Assembly: GCF_016808335.1 (NCBI RefSeq)
Contig: NC_053143.1
Span: 186,001 to 250,000, forward strand
Length of the DNA: 64,000 nucleotides
Reading direction: 5' to 3'
Source of the DNA: Panicum virgatum
Taxonomy: Eukaryota; Streptophyta; Magnoliopsida; Poales; Poaceae
Shown here: positions 1 to 10,168 of the stretch, piece by piece
Numbering within the stretch: position 1 is the first letter of the stretch
Layout: the number at the start of each line of letters is the position of its first letter
Notes under the pieces: model-generated
Databases searched by the model: none
The model's input: the letters and a program-made list of their open reading frames with translations, nothing else
Told to the model about the DNA's origin: nothing
Translations under genes and position numbers: made by a program

Positions 1-1004
1 AGCCCAGAGGGTGTGTACTCGGGGGTCAGCTAGTCTTAGATCAATCTTCCTCAAGAACTCGATGAACACAGCAAGATTTAGAGTGGTTCGGGCCGCCGGA
101 GCGTAATACCCTACGTCCACTGTGTGTTGTATTGCCTTCCCACGAGAGTGAGAAGGTGTGAGAGTTTTCCTGTCTGGATTGTGGAGATATCCCTGTGCAC
201 AGCGGGCACCTCCCTTTTATATCTCAAGGGGGCGCGTACACGGCTGTTGGATCCCCGACAGGTGGGTCCAACGATGCGATATAAAATTACGGGGTGTTCA
301 TACATTATGGCGTTGCAGGCGAAGGAGATCTCTCTCTTGGATTCGCTCGCCTGCTCCCGGAGCCCTCCGTCCATCATGTCTTGGTGCTGTCTTGTCGAGA
401 CGGAGCCCGACGCAGCTAGTAGCATCACCTGTTACGTAGCTGAGCGGCTGTGTAGGGAGCGGCGTAGGTGGCATGATGGAAAAGTGCCGAGCCGTCGTAT
501 CCATTTAACGCGGCAGACGGGCTCTGCGCGGGCACGGCTCAGGCGGCTCCACTGTGCTCCTTGGTAATACGCGGCGCGCAGCGGGGCCTGACAAAAGGCT
601 GTCTTGTGTACCACGGTGGCAGAGCACGCCTTGTCCATCGCATTAAATGCGGTAGGTGGGCGAGTCTTCCTGCGGAAGACTCGCGCACAACCCCACGTCT
701 CCGGGACACGCGGCGGCTCCGGACCCCTACTCGGTGAGGGGCGTCTGGACGGGCGCAGGAGGTCCCGGACCCCTCTGGGGGTCCGAGGCCTCGGCGGTCA
801 GCTCGGAGCTTCCCTTTGGTGTAGACACGTGGCGTCACCGGACCCATCCTCAGGCGGGGAACGGTCCGGGGCCGTTGGCCTGGTGAGGGAAAAAACTGGC
901 CTGTGGGGCCTGGCTACTCCATCTTTCCCGCGCAGCTACGGGTAACTACGCGGGTCCTGCCTTACTGCAGTAAAAGTGGGTATCCCAGTCCTGGGGTACC
1001 GACA
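1..1004 (-). repeat. 3' LTR of the gypsy element (partial)
   Basis: Position 1 corresponds to 12695 of the right LTR, and the copies run in parallel to the terminal CA at 1003-1004 / 13697-13698. The first 48 bp are missing because the window begins inside the repeat. I see three substitutions against the right copy, near 611, 616 and 748. Several open frames in this segment are identical to frames in the right LTR and are chance frames, not genes. Confidence 0.95.
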
Positions 1005-1022
1005 GTGGCCCCCGGGCCCACC
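1005..1022 (-). other. Polypurine tract of the gypsy element
   Basis: Read on the minus strand this is a G-rich run (GGTGGGCCCGGGGGCCAC) directly before the TGTC start of the 3' LTR. This is the expected place for the plus-strand primer. Confidence 0.75.
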
Positions 1023-1287
1023 TTGGGAGAGGTACGAACCCACAGGTGGGGCCACTTCAGCGATTTGGCTCTGTATAGCTTGAAGCTCCTTTCCGCAGGG
1101 GTCTTGACCGGCTTTGACCGCCCATCGGGTTGGTTGCTGCTTCATCACGTCGCAACAGATTACTGACTATGGGCCCCACTATCAATGGTTCACCTAGTCA
1201 CACACGCGACGTTCGGCATTGCTGCGGCCGGAGTAAACGGGTCATTTACCACCGGCGTAGCTCGAAGCTCGGCCACGCCTGCGATTA

Positions 1288-4200
1288 ATGCGCGCACGTC
1301 AGCTCGGCTTTCGCCTTGCTTCACGCGCGCAGGCGACGGTTCGGATCCCGCCTTCTTGCACCCTCGTTGATTACCCACCCTCCCTGACATGTGGGCCTGG
1401 GCCCCCACATCATGGACTGGGCGGCCAACTCCGGGTGCGGGCGTCGCTTGAGTTCCGGCGACGGTTCCGGGGCGCGCCGCTTGAGTCAGGCTTTATAACG
1501 GGGCATACCGCATTCCACGGTTGCTTTCCCGCATTCGTCTTCTTCCTCCAGCCTTTGCGCCCCTTTGCCTCCGAGCCTTCCTCGCCCTTCTCTTCCCTTA
1601 CACAGGCTCCTTCCTCACCCACCAAGGGATGGCAATCCCTTGTTCATCCCCATCGCTTCCAAACCGAGGGAGAGCTGAACACAGTGCGCCGCCTGCTTGG
1701 GTGGAGTGCTCAGGAGACCGGCTGGGGGGTGCGAGCAGGCTCGGTTCCCCTTGGCAACCTCCGCGCCGGGGAGTTCGTGCTATTCACCTCGCATGTCTCC
1801 GCCGGCGTGGGACTGCCGATTTCTTCATTCTTGCTGCTGCTGCTGGAAGACTTCGGCCTCCAACTTCAGCATCTGACGCCGCACTCCCTCCTCCTGACAT
1901 CCATCTTCGTGCACCTATGCGAGATGTTTGTAGGAGTTCGGCCCTGCGTCATCCTCTTCCGCTACTTCTTCATTCTGGTGAGGTCCGGAAGGAGCAGGGA
2001 CGAAGTGGGAGGGTACTACTTCCAGATAAGGAGCGACCTGCCGACTCCTTACATTCCCGGCCTTGCTGGCGGAAGGTGGGAGGAGTGGCGCAGGGATTGG
2101 GTGATCGCCACCACCGAAGCCAACGAGCGCCTTGCCCTGCCGATCGCGGGGCCCGCCTCCGACAAAGCATCCTGGAGGGCCAAGCCGTCGCTGCAGCCGG
2201 AGTTCGACTCCGTGCTGGACAAGATCAGGTCGCTGGCGGAGAGCGGCCTCACCTCATGGCACGTGCTCGGCGACTTCGTGAAGCTGCGGATCGCCCCCCT
2301 GAAGCAGCGGCCACGACCGGCGTGGAGCTTCACCGGCCTCAACGATTGCAGCAGGACCCACCGCGGGGAGGGAAGCGACCTGACCCAGGAGGCCTTGGAG
2401 GTCCTGGTGCGGAACGTGACGGGAGACACCTTCATCCCGGAGAACCTGATCCTTCCGCAGGGCATAGTCCCCCTCTGCGAGGACTCCGCGAGGGTGGCAG
2501 TGCTGGCAACCCTGCCGACTCTGGACGACGGGGGACTGGCCCCACGCCAGACCGGAGGCGACGCGAACCGCGGGCTCCGGATCCCTGGCACGTCCGGGGA
2601 TCAGGCTACGCTGGGCGCTGCGGGGTCCGGCATCACTACGAAGGGGAAACAGGCCGCGGCTAGCAGCGCGGCCGCGGCCGGTTCTAGCCGGGCTCAGAGC
2701 AGCTCCGGTGCGTCGTCGGGGGACGCAGGCCGGCGGAGGCTACTCCGGGGCGACGGGACCCTGGTCTCGGAGCCCGCCGCGAAGCGCCAGAGGTCTTCTG
2801 AGGGCGCAGGCCAAGGTAGCTCCCGGGCTGCCGGCCCCCACGGGTCCTCTGGCGCAACTGGACCACCACCATCGCCGCCGAGGAACTCATCGCGCCGGCA
2901 GCAAGAGCAGCAGCAGCAGGAGCAGCCGCAAGAGCAGCGGCAGCAGGCACGCGGGCGGCAGCAGCAACAACAGGTGCGACCTCGGGTTGCACCCATGCCG
3001 CAGCCGCAGGAACAGCAGCAACGGGTGCAGGCCCGGGTTGCGCCTGCATCGCAGCTGCACGGGCAACAACAGCAACAGCAACAGCAGCAGCCACAAGAGA
3101 AGAGGCCCGGGCTCTGGGGACGCTGGGTACCCGGTACTGCCGGGTTAGTGTCATCCTGCTCTCCTTGCCTGCGCCGGTGTTCTGTTTGTTTGTTTTTGTT
3201 GATGGCTTTTCTGCTTTGCTACCAGGGGTTCCCGCCCCAGCGGTTCTTCTACCACCGTTGGCACATCAGCAGGTGCCCGGGCGGCGGCGACCTCAGCATC
3301 GACAGCGACGGTGGCAGCAGGTGCGGGACCCTCAGGTACGGCGTCCTGCTGCTTACTCCGTGGCACATGATGCGATGCTGACTGTCATGCCATTTCCAGA
3401 CTCTGCAGTGCTCAGTGCAGCAGCGGCGGCGGTGGTAGCGCCGGTGCTGGGTGCAGCCGCACCCGACACGGTGGTGGAGGTGCCAGTGCAGGGCGCAGCC
3501 GCTCCTGACGCATCGGTGGAGGGGGCACCCGATGCGGCCGCGTCCGCTACGGCGGCAGCGGGAGTGCCGGAGTTAGGCTCGGCCGCGCCCGACTCGGCGG
3601 CAGCGGGGGCACCGGAGCTGGGCCCAGCCGTGCCCGACTCGGCGGCATCGGCGGCGCCAGAGCTGGGTCCGGCCGCGCCCGATTCGGCAGCAGCAGCGGG
3701 GGCGCCGGAACTGGGTCCGGCCGCGCCCGACTCGGCAGCAGCGGGGCGCCGGAGCTGGGTCCGGCCGCGCCCGACTCGGCGGCGGCGGAGGCGCCGGAGC
3801 TGGGCTCGGCCGCTCCCGACTCGGCGGCATCGGGGGCGCCGGAGCTGAGCTCGGCCGCTCCCGACTCGGCAGCAGCGGGGGCGCCGGTGCTGAGCTCGGC
3901 CGCTCCCGACTCGGCAGCAGCGGGGGCGCCGGAGCTGGGCTCGGCCGCTCCCGACTCGGCGGCGGCGGAGGCGCCGGAGACAAGTGCCGCAGCGGAAGCC
4001 CCTACCTCCAGCTCCGGTCCTGTTGCGGAGGAAGAGTTGGAGGTGGTGTTTGGTAGACGGCTCCTGCAGCTCCAATCCCCGGAGGAGGATGCGATTCCGC
4101 TTCCTCAGGTGCTGTTGCGAGTTCGGCGGTCGATCGAGGAGGCAACCTCCTCTGCCGAGGCGGCCTTCCGGCGGGAGTGGTCTGCGCTGGAGAGCGAGCG

Positions 4201-5236
4201 TCAGCACCTCTCCGACTGGCACACCCGCCTGGAGGCGCTCACGAAGGCTGAAGCCTCCCACGCCGCGGAAACTCGGTCAAAGCTCAAGGCGGACCAAGAG
4301 GCCTACCGAGTCAACCTTAAGAAGGTGTTTGACCGAGAGCTCGCAGTGTCAAACCGAGAGAAATCCTTGGCGCAGCGGGAGCAGGACTTCACCCTGGAGG
4401 TTGTTGGCTTCGCTGCTCAACGGTCCGACCTCGAGGCCCACCTCGCAGCCCAGCAGTCAGAGCTGGAGACTCGCAGCGAGGACCTCGAGGTCCGGAGGCA
4501 GGAGCTCGATGTCTTCTCTACGACTCTGCAGGGATGGCGTGAACAACTGCAGGAAAGAGCCTGCCAGCTGGCTGCCGACGAGGCGGATTTGGAGGAAGAC
4601 CGGAAATCTCTCGCCAAGCGGGAGGCTCACGCCACCGGCATAGAGAAAGAGCTTGGGCGCCAGCGAGAGTCGCTCAAGAAGCGGAAGGTATATGCGGAGC
4701 AGAAGGAGGCCAAGCTGGAGGAGCGGTCCCACGAACTCGAGGGGAGATCCCGCGAGCTCGAGGAGAGGTCCCGCGAGGTGGAGGTGGCCAAGGCGGCCTT
4801 GGACACCCGGGTGCAGGAGGCTGTCCGGGAGGCGGTCCGGAAGCATCAGGAAGACCAGCGCGTCGAGGCCCAGCGGATCGCTGACTGGGCAAGCGAAGCA
4901 AGCCTGGCGCTGGTGCCACTTGGTCTGAGCCCGATCCAGGTGGCGGTGCCGCCAGCTTCGGTAGCTGACGCCCTCCCGGTGCTGAGTTCTGCTTCGGATA
5001 GGCTCCAGCGCCTGGGGCCAGTCCTTGCTGGATAGCTTGAGTCTGAGGGCCGCGAGCTGATCCGGATGGTGGCGGAGCACATCCTGACCTGCCTCCGGAG
5101 CCACGACCCGGCCATCTCGCTGGCGCCCGTGGTCGATGGCCCTGTAGCAGAGACGGAGGCCGCCGCTCGGGACAGCGTGCGGGAGGTCGTTAACTTCGTC
5201 GCCGCCTACTTCAAGCGAGAGCCTGCGGACCCTTAG
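1288..5236 (+). pseudogene. Antisense accessory gene of the Tat element (Transposase_28-type domain plus coiled coil), broken
   Basis: It runs opposite to gag-pol, between pol and the 3' LTR, where Tat elements are known to carry antisense accessory ORFs. The first open frame (1288-3381) holds, at about 1680-2520, a sequence resembling the Pfam 'putative gypsy type transposon' family (Transposase_28), with key strings FVLFTSHVSAGVGLP and FVHLCEMFVG. A Ser/Ala-rich and then Gln-rich stretch follows (2890-3100). Two intron-like gaps are likely, with acceptors near 3231 and 3399, because the frame changes there. Next come about ten 15-residue Ala/Pro/Asp repeats (3550-3990), then a long Glu/Arg/Leu coiled coil (about 4060-4880). 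A one-base deletion in a G run near 3748 shifts the frame, and an in-frame TAG at 5033-5035 is followed by 66 more codons to a TAG at 5234-5236. The true start is unknown and could be anywhere before about 1680. The function is not known. Confidence 0.72.
3550..3990 (+). repeat. 45-bp coding tandem repeat in the antisense gene
   Basis: About ten imperfect 45-bp units encode a degenerate PELGPAAPDSAAAGA-type repeat. Units vary by one codon in length. One unit, near 3748, has four G where the others have five, which changes the reading frame downstream. Confidence 0.85.
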
Positions 5237-6658
5237 GCTGGGGATTGTATCTTTTTTCCTTTGCATTATGTAACAAACATTGTATTAGTTGAAAGTTTTT
5301 GAAATAGAAGAAACTTCAACTTAGCTGTTTGTCGGTTGTTGATTTGCGGTATGCGGCACCCTGGCGCCCTGGCCCCCTGGCGGATAGGTTCAGTTGTTTG
5401 GACCTGTCTGCCACGTGAGCCGTAGAAGATACTCCGGACCTCCTTGGCATGGGTGTCACATAGTTTGTAAGACGAGCAAGCGTCTTGTTCCCTGCGTAGC
5501 ATACAGAACTACAGAGAGAAGAATCAAATTTGCTTATATGGTAGCAATGATACTGCAACTTAGCTGTTTGGCGCATGCAGAATCCATTCATGGTGTCTGG
5601 GACAAGGTGGATGCTCGGGCCCCCTGGGAGATAGACTCAGTTGTTTTGAGTCTGTCTACCATTGAAACCGGACCTTGGTCTGCATGAAGGCTTTGAAGCG
5701 GATGCCAGGACCCCCTGGTAGGTAGGCTCAATGGTTTGAGGCTGGCTACCACCCTAGAGGCGGCTTAACCTATGTACCACTTCAAATTCACAGCTTAGTA
5801 GCAGGCCCGCGGGACTCATCCCTGACCAGTGCCAGGCTGGTATAGGGTCCGGGGCTCAAGACGCGCAGGTCCAGGTTGGTCAGTGCTTGTTACAGAGTGG
5901 TGGAGTGCGTAGGCTTAGGGTCGGAACCAGGCTAAAGCGCTACGCAGGGCTCCGGACCATTCCAGGAAACAGCACGATCTTTCCGGACCTGGCTTCACCG
6001 TCCCAGACCCTTCGCAGCAGTGGGTGAGGTCACTTTGCTGTGCTCGATCCTTTGAGATATAGTGCTGGACATGCCGCGTTGGACTTAGGAAGCCAGCTCT
6101 TGAGTTGGGACGAGGTCCGGGCCCCCAATTACCCGGCTCCAGGTACTAGAGCACTCGTTACAGGGTGGTGGAGAGTGCAGGCTTTTGGGTACGGAACCAG
6201 CTAAGCGGCTACACTGGGCTCCGAACCGCCCCAGGAAACAAGTACCCGCTCCCCAGAGTAGGTCTCTAGGGGTCCGGACCTCTCTCCAGCAGCAAGAGGG
6301 TCTGGACCTGTACGGTAGTCCAGCAGCTCAATGCGGATCTTAGTTGCAGCAACAAGAGTGGAGGTCCCGCGGGGGTTAGAAAAAGGCGAAAATTCCGAGA
6401 ATCGAAATGCGTAATTTAGCTTTGACACAAAGATAGAACTAGGAGAAATTCTTTCCTTTGCAATCTCGATGTACATGGCTTGCACGATGGATGTCAGAGG
6501 CCGGGTTTACGAGGTCGGACCTCTACCGCTCTGAGCCGCGCGTTAGCCGACGGTGCGATGGATGCCAGAGGTCGGGTTTACGAGGGTGGCCCTCGACCGC
6601 TCTGGGCCGCACGCTGACTCTATCTTATTACAAAGGAAAAGTTATTTCCCTGCTCTGC
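5237..6658. repeat. Non-coding spacer of the gypsy element with diverged tandem repeats
   Basis: No credible coding frame is present. Three diverged copies of a block containing 'cccctgg..gataggttcagttgttt' occur near 5365, 5618 and 5709. A block beginning 'tacagagtggtgg' near 5891 recurs near 6159 (period about 268 bp). A 71-bp unit is repeated at 6485 and 6556. Long spacers with tandem repeats downstream of pol are a known habit of the Tat/Ogre group. Confidence 0.7.
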
Positions 6659-9600
6659 CTAGGTGTAAAACTTACGCAGATGCTCTATATTCCACGGGTT
6701 GGGCAGCGGCACTCCGTCTTCTGTGGCGAGGCGAACGCATCCGGGCCGGCATACCTCCGTAACCTTGAAAGGCCCCTCCCAGCTGGGTGAGAGTTTGTGG
6801 AGCCCCGCTCGGTTCAGGATCCGCCTGAGGACGAGGTCGCCAGCCCGGAGCTCCCTACTGTGCACGAACCATTGATGATAGCGCCGGAGCGCCTGGTTGT
6901 AACGTGCATTTCGGATTGCTGCTCGCCACCTTCGCTCGTCAACGAAGTCCACGTCATCGCACCGCAGCTGCTCCTGCATGGACTCGTCAAAGGCCTGGAC
7001 CCGTGGGGAGCCCAGGTGAATTTCTGGGGGAAGGCATGCTTCGGCCCCGTAGACCAGGAAGAACGGAGTCTCCCCGGTAGCTCGGCTGGGTGTGGTCCGG
7101 TTCCCCCATAGTACACTCGGAAGCTCGTCAACCCATTTGGCTCCATGCTTTTTCAAGCAGTTGTAGGTGCGGGTCTTGAGTCCCCTGAGGATCTCTGCAT
7201 TCGCTCTCTCAACCTGTCCATTGCTGCGGGGATGTGCCACGGACGCAAAGCATAGCTGGATGCCGATGTCCTCACAGTACTCTTGGAAGAGTCTGCTTTT
7301 GAATTGGGTCCCGTTGTCCGCGATGATGCGGTTTGGGACACCAAATCTGCACACAATGGACCTGAGGAATGCGACTGCAGATTTCTTAGTAATATTCACC
7401 ACAGGAGTAACTTCCGGCCACTTGGTGAACTTGTCGATGGCGACATAGAGGAACCGGTACCCGCCGACAGCCCGGGGGAAAGGCCCCAGGATATCCACAC
7501 CCCACACAGCGAATGGCCATGAGGGTGGAATCATCTGCAGGGCTTGAGCTGGGGTGTGTATTTGCTTTGCATGGAACTGGCATGCTTTGCAGGACCTTAC
7601 CAGCTCAGCCGCATCCTGGAATGCTGTTGGCCAGTAGAAGCCATGCCGAAAGGCCTTGCCAACAAGCGTGCGAGAGGAGGAATGACTTCCGCACTCGCCT
7701 CCATGGATCTCCGCGAGCAGTTCGCGGCCCTCTCCCTGGGAAATGCATCGCATGAGGATTCCGTTGGCGCCACGGCGGTAGAGATCCCCTTCTACCACCG
7801 CGTAGCATTTAGCCAATCGGACTATGCGCTCAGCGGATACATCGTCATCAGGGAGGATGTTATCCTTCAGGTAGCCCCGGATCTCGGAGATCCATGCATC
7901 GGGAGCTCCCAAAGCAGGTAGGAGTGGCTCCGTGAGGACACCAGGTTCCTCATCAGAACACACAGCCCCGGTTGGGCACCATAGGTGGAATGCTGCCGGG
8001 GCCGCTAGCTTCGAGGTGCCAGCTTGATCCCCCTCACCCGGCTCGGCAGGCTGGGCGGTAGGTTTCAGCAGCCGTCTTTCAAAGACACCCTCGGGCACAG
8101 ATGCCCAGGTAGATGCTCTTGCAGAGAGATCATCTGCTGCTGAGTTGTGCTCGCGGGGAACGTGTTGCAGTTCCAAGGCGTCGAAGTCCTTCTCGAGCTT
8201 CCTCACGTGAATGAGGTATGCCGCGAGCTGGGGATTGTTGCAGTTGCAATCCCCTCGGACCTGCTTGATGATCAGCTGGGAGTCCCCCTTCACCAGAAGC
8301 TGTCGGACCCCCAATGAGAGGGCTTGCGTCAGGCCGAAGATCAGAGCCTCGTATTCCGCCATATTGTTAGTGGCCTTGAACTCAAGGTGCACCATGTACT
8401 TCAGCTGATCTCCGTTTGGGTCGATGAGGACCACACCAGCCCCGGACCACTTATCGCGGGCGGACCCATCAAAGAAGAGTGTCCAGTGAGGCTCGGTGAA
8501 GACTGGTGTCCTGATTTCCGGCTCCGGGGGTCCAGCATTTATGACCGGACCCCCAGGGTTGCTTGGGGAAGGAGTCCACTCCGCTATGAAATCAGCCAGG
8601 ATCTGGCTCTTGACCGCGTGGTGTGGCTGGAAGTCCAGTTGGAATTCTGCCAGCTCTGCTGCCCACTTGGCGATATTGCCTGTGGCGTTGGAGTTGTGTA
8701 GGATCGCTCTTAATGGGTAAGAGGTCACTACAACAACTCGGTGTGCTTGAAAGTAGTGGCGCAGTTTCCTGGACGCAATAAGTATTGCATAGATAAGCTT
8801 ATGCGTCTCAAGATACCTGGCCTTTGCCTCGTGGAGGACTTCACTGACGTAGTAGACTGGCTTTTGGACGGTCCGGACCCTAGTTCCTGGGTCCGGCTCG
8901 CCCGTGTCCATCACATCTGTCCCTTGGGCCCCCAGTGGTTCTGGGTACCCACTGGGATGAGGCTCCTCCGGACCTGCCTGTGCAGGGCCCGGACCTTCAA
9001 GCTGGGGTGAGGCTGACGGGCCCCTGTGTCCGGGGTCCGGCTCACCACCCTTGGCCAAGGAGTCCTTGGTGCTCCCCTGGGGAGTTTGCTCCATCCTTTC
9101 GGCGACCAGCACCATGCTGACCGCCTCCGCAGATGCAGCAAGATACAGAAACAACGGCTCACCGGGTTCTGGAGCCACCAGTACTGGCAGCGAGGTGAGG
9201 CGCTGCTTTAGCTCCTGGAAGGCTTGTTCAGCCTCTTCGGTCCATGAAAATGGACCGGACCTCCTCAACAGCTTGAAGAAGGGAAGGGCCCTCTCAGCCA
9301 GCCTCGATATGAAGCGGCTAAGAGCAGCGAGAGATCCAGTAAGCTTCTGGACGTCCTTGATACGGCCAGGAGGCCTCATTGCTTCGATCGCCTTGATCTT
9401 GGCTGGGTTTGCCTCAATGCCTCGATGTGAGACCAGGAAACCTAGCAGCTTCCCTGCTGAGACGCCGAAGATGCACTTCTCTGGGTTCAGCTTGGTGCGC
9501 GTGGCGCGAAGACGGTCGAAGACGAGGGACAGGTCCTCCACTAGTGTTGACCCTACCTTAGTCTTGACCACAATGTCATCGACATAAACCTCAACAATAT

Positions 9601-10168
9601 TTCTAATGAGATTACCGAAGGTTTTGTTCATAGCTCGTACAAACGTGGGTAAGGCATTCCTTAGACCATACGGCATGACAATGTAGCAATAAAGCCCATC
9701 TACTGTTACAAAGGCAGTATGCTTCCTATCCTCTCTAGACATCTGAATCTGGTGGAAACCAGAGTATGCATCTAGGAAAGACAAAAGTTCACACCCGGAG
9801 GTGGAGTCCACGATCTGATCGATACGCGGAAGAGGATAGGGGTCTCTTGGACATGCCTTGTTGAGGCTGGTGTAGTCGATGCACATCCGGAGCTTCCCAT
9901 TGGCCTTTGGGACGACGACCGGATTGGCCAACCACTCGGGATGGTGGACCTCCTCGATGAAGCCGGCGTGTAGGAGCTTGTGGACTTCTTCGCGGATGAA
10001 GTTCTGCCGCTCCACGGACTGCTTCCGAGGCTTCTGGCGCACCGGCGTGGCGTCAGGGTAGATCCTCAGATTGTGCTCGATCACTTCCCTGGGGATCCCG
10101 GGCATCTGTGACGGTTCCCAGGCGAACACGTCGACATTTGCCCGGAGGAAAGCGATGAGCGCGTCTTC
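6659..10168 (-). CDS. Gypsy pol: reverse transcriptase, two RNase H domains, integrase
   Basis: The frame is open from the base after a TAG (10169-10171) down to a stop at 6659; the first Met is at 10129. Order from the N-terminus: reverse transcriptase with YVDDIV at the catalytic site; RNase H of the usual gypsy type; a second, Tat-specific RNase H (DGSARDKWSGAGVV, then TNNMAEYEALIFGL); and integrase with a zinc-binding region (CKACQFHAK) and catalytic D, D, E in VDILGPF, ADNGTQF and NGQVERANAEI. A basic C-terminal region ends near NIEHLRKFYT. The roughly 1160-residue pol shows no internal frame break. It is in the same frame as gag-protease, so the polyprotein is interrupted only by one amber codon. 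Confidence 0.95.
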   Translation of the reverse strand, partial: EDALIAFLRANVDVFAWEPSQMPGIPREVIEHNLRIYPDATPVRQKPRKQSVERQNFIREEVHKLLHAGFIEEVHHPEWLANPVVVPKANGKLRMCIDYTSLNKACPRDPYPLPRIDQIVDSTSGCELLSFLDAYSGFHQIQMSREDRKHTAFVTVDGLYCYIVMPYGLRNALPTFVRAMNKTFGNLIRNIVEVYVDDIVVKTKVGSTLVEDLSLVFDRLRATRTKLNPEKCIFGVSAGKLLGFLVSHRGIEANPAKIKAIEAMRPPGRIKDVQKLTGSLAALSRFISRLAERALPFFKLLRRSGPFSWTEEAEQAFQELKQRLTSLPVLVAPEPGEPLFLYLAASAEAVSMVLVAERMEQTPQGSTKDSLAKGGEPDPGHRGPSASPQLEGPGPAQAGPEEPHPSGYPEPLGAQGTDVMDTGEPDPGTRVRTVQKPVYYVSEVLHEAKARYLETHKLIYAILIASRKLRHYFQAHRVVVVTSYPLRAILHNSNATGNIAKWAAELAEFQLDFQPHHAVKSQILADFIAEWTPSPSNPGGPVINAGPPEPEIRTPVFTEPHWTLFFDGSARDKWSGAGVVLIDPNGDQLKYMVHLEFKATNNMAEYEALIFGLTQALSLGVRQLLVKGDSQLIIKQVRGDCNCNNPQLAAYLIHVRKLEKDFDALELQHVPREHNSAADDLSARASTWASVPEGVFERRLLKPTAQPAEPGEGDQAGTSKLAAPAAFHLWCPTGAVCSDEEPGVLTEPLLPALGAPDAWISEIRGYLKDNILPDDDVSAERIVRLAKCYAVVEGDLYRRGANGILMRCISQGEGRELLAEIHGGECGSHSSSRTLVGKAFRHGFYWPTAFQDAAELVRSCKACQFHAKQIHTPAQALQMIPPSWPFAVWGVDILGPFPRAVGGYRFLYVAIDKFTKWPEVTPVVNITKKSAVAFLRSIVCRFGVPNRIIADNGTQFKSRLFQEYCEDIGIQLCFASVAHPRSNGQVERANAEILRGLKTRTYNCLKKHGAKWVDELPSVLWGNRTTPSRATGETPFFLVYGAEACLPPEIHLGSPRVQAFDESMQEQLRCDDVDFVDERRWRAAIRNARYNQALRRYHQWFVHSRELRAGDLVLRRILNRAGLHKLSPSWEGPFKVTEVCRPGCVRLATEDGVPLPNPWNIEHLRKFYT

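Noticed and set aside
124..945. Open frames within the left LTR, repeated identically at 12818-13639
   Set aside because: They are copies of chance frames in the two LTRs, overlap on both strands, and show no protein motif.
2684..3154. Minus-strand Ala/Val-rich frame opposite the Gln-rich part of the antisense gene
   Set aside because: It is the shadow of CAG/CAA repeats in the real frame.
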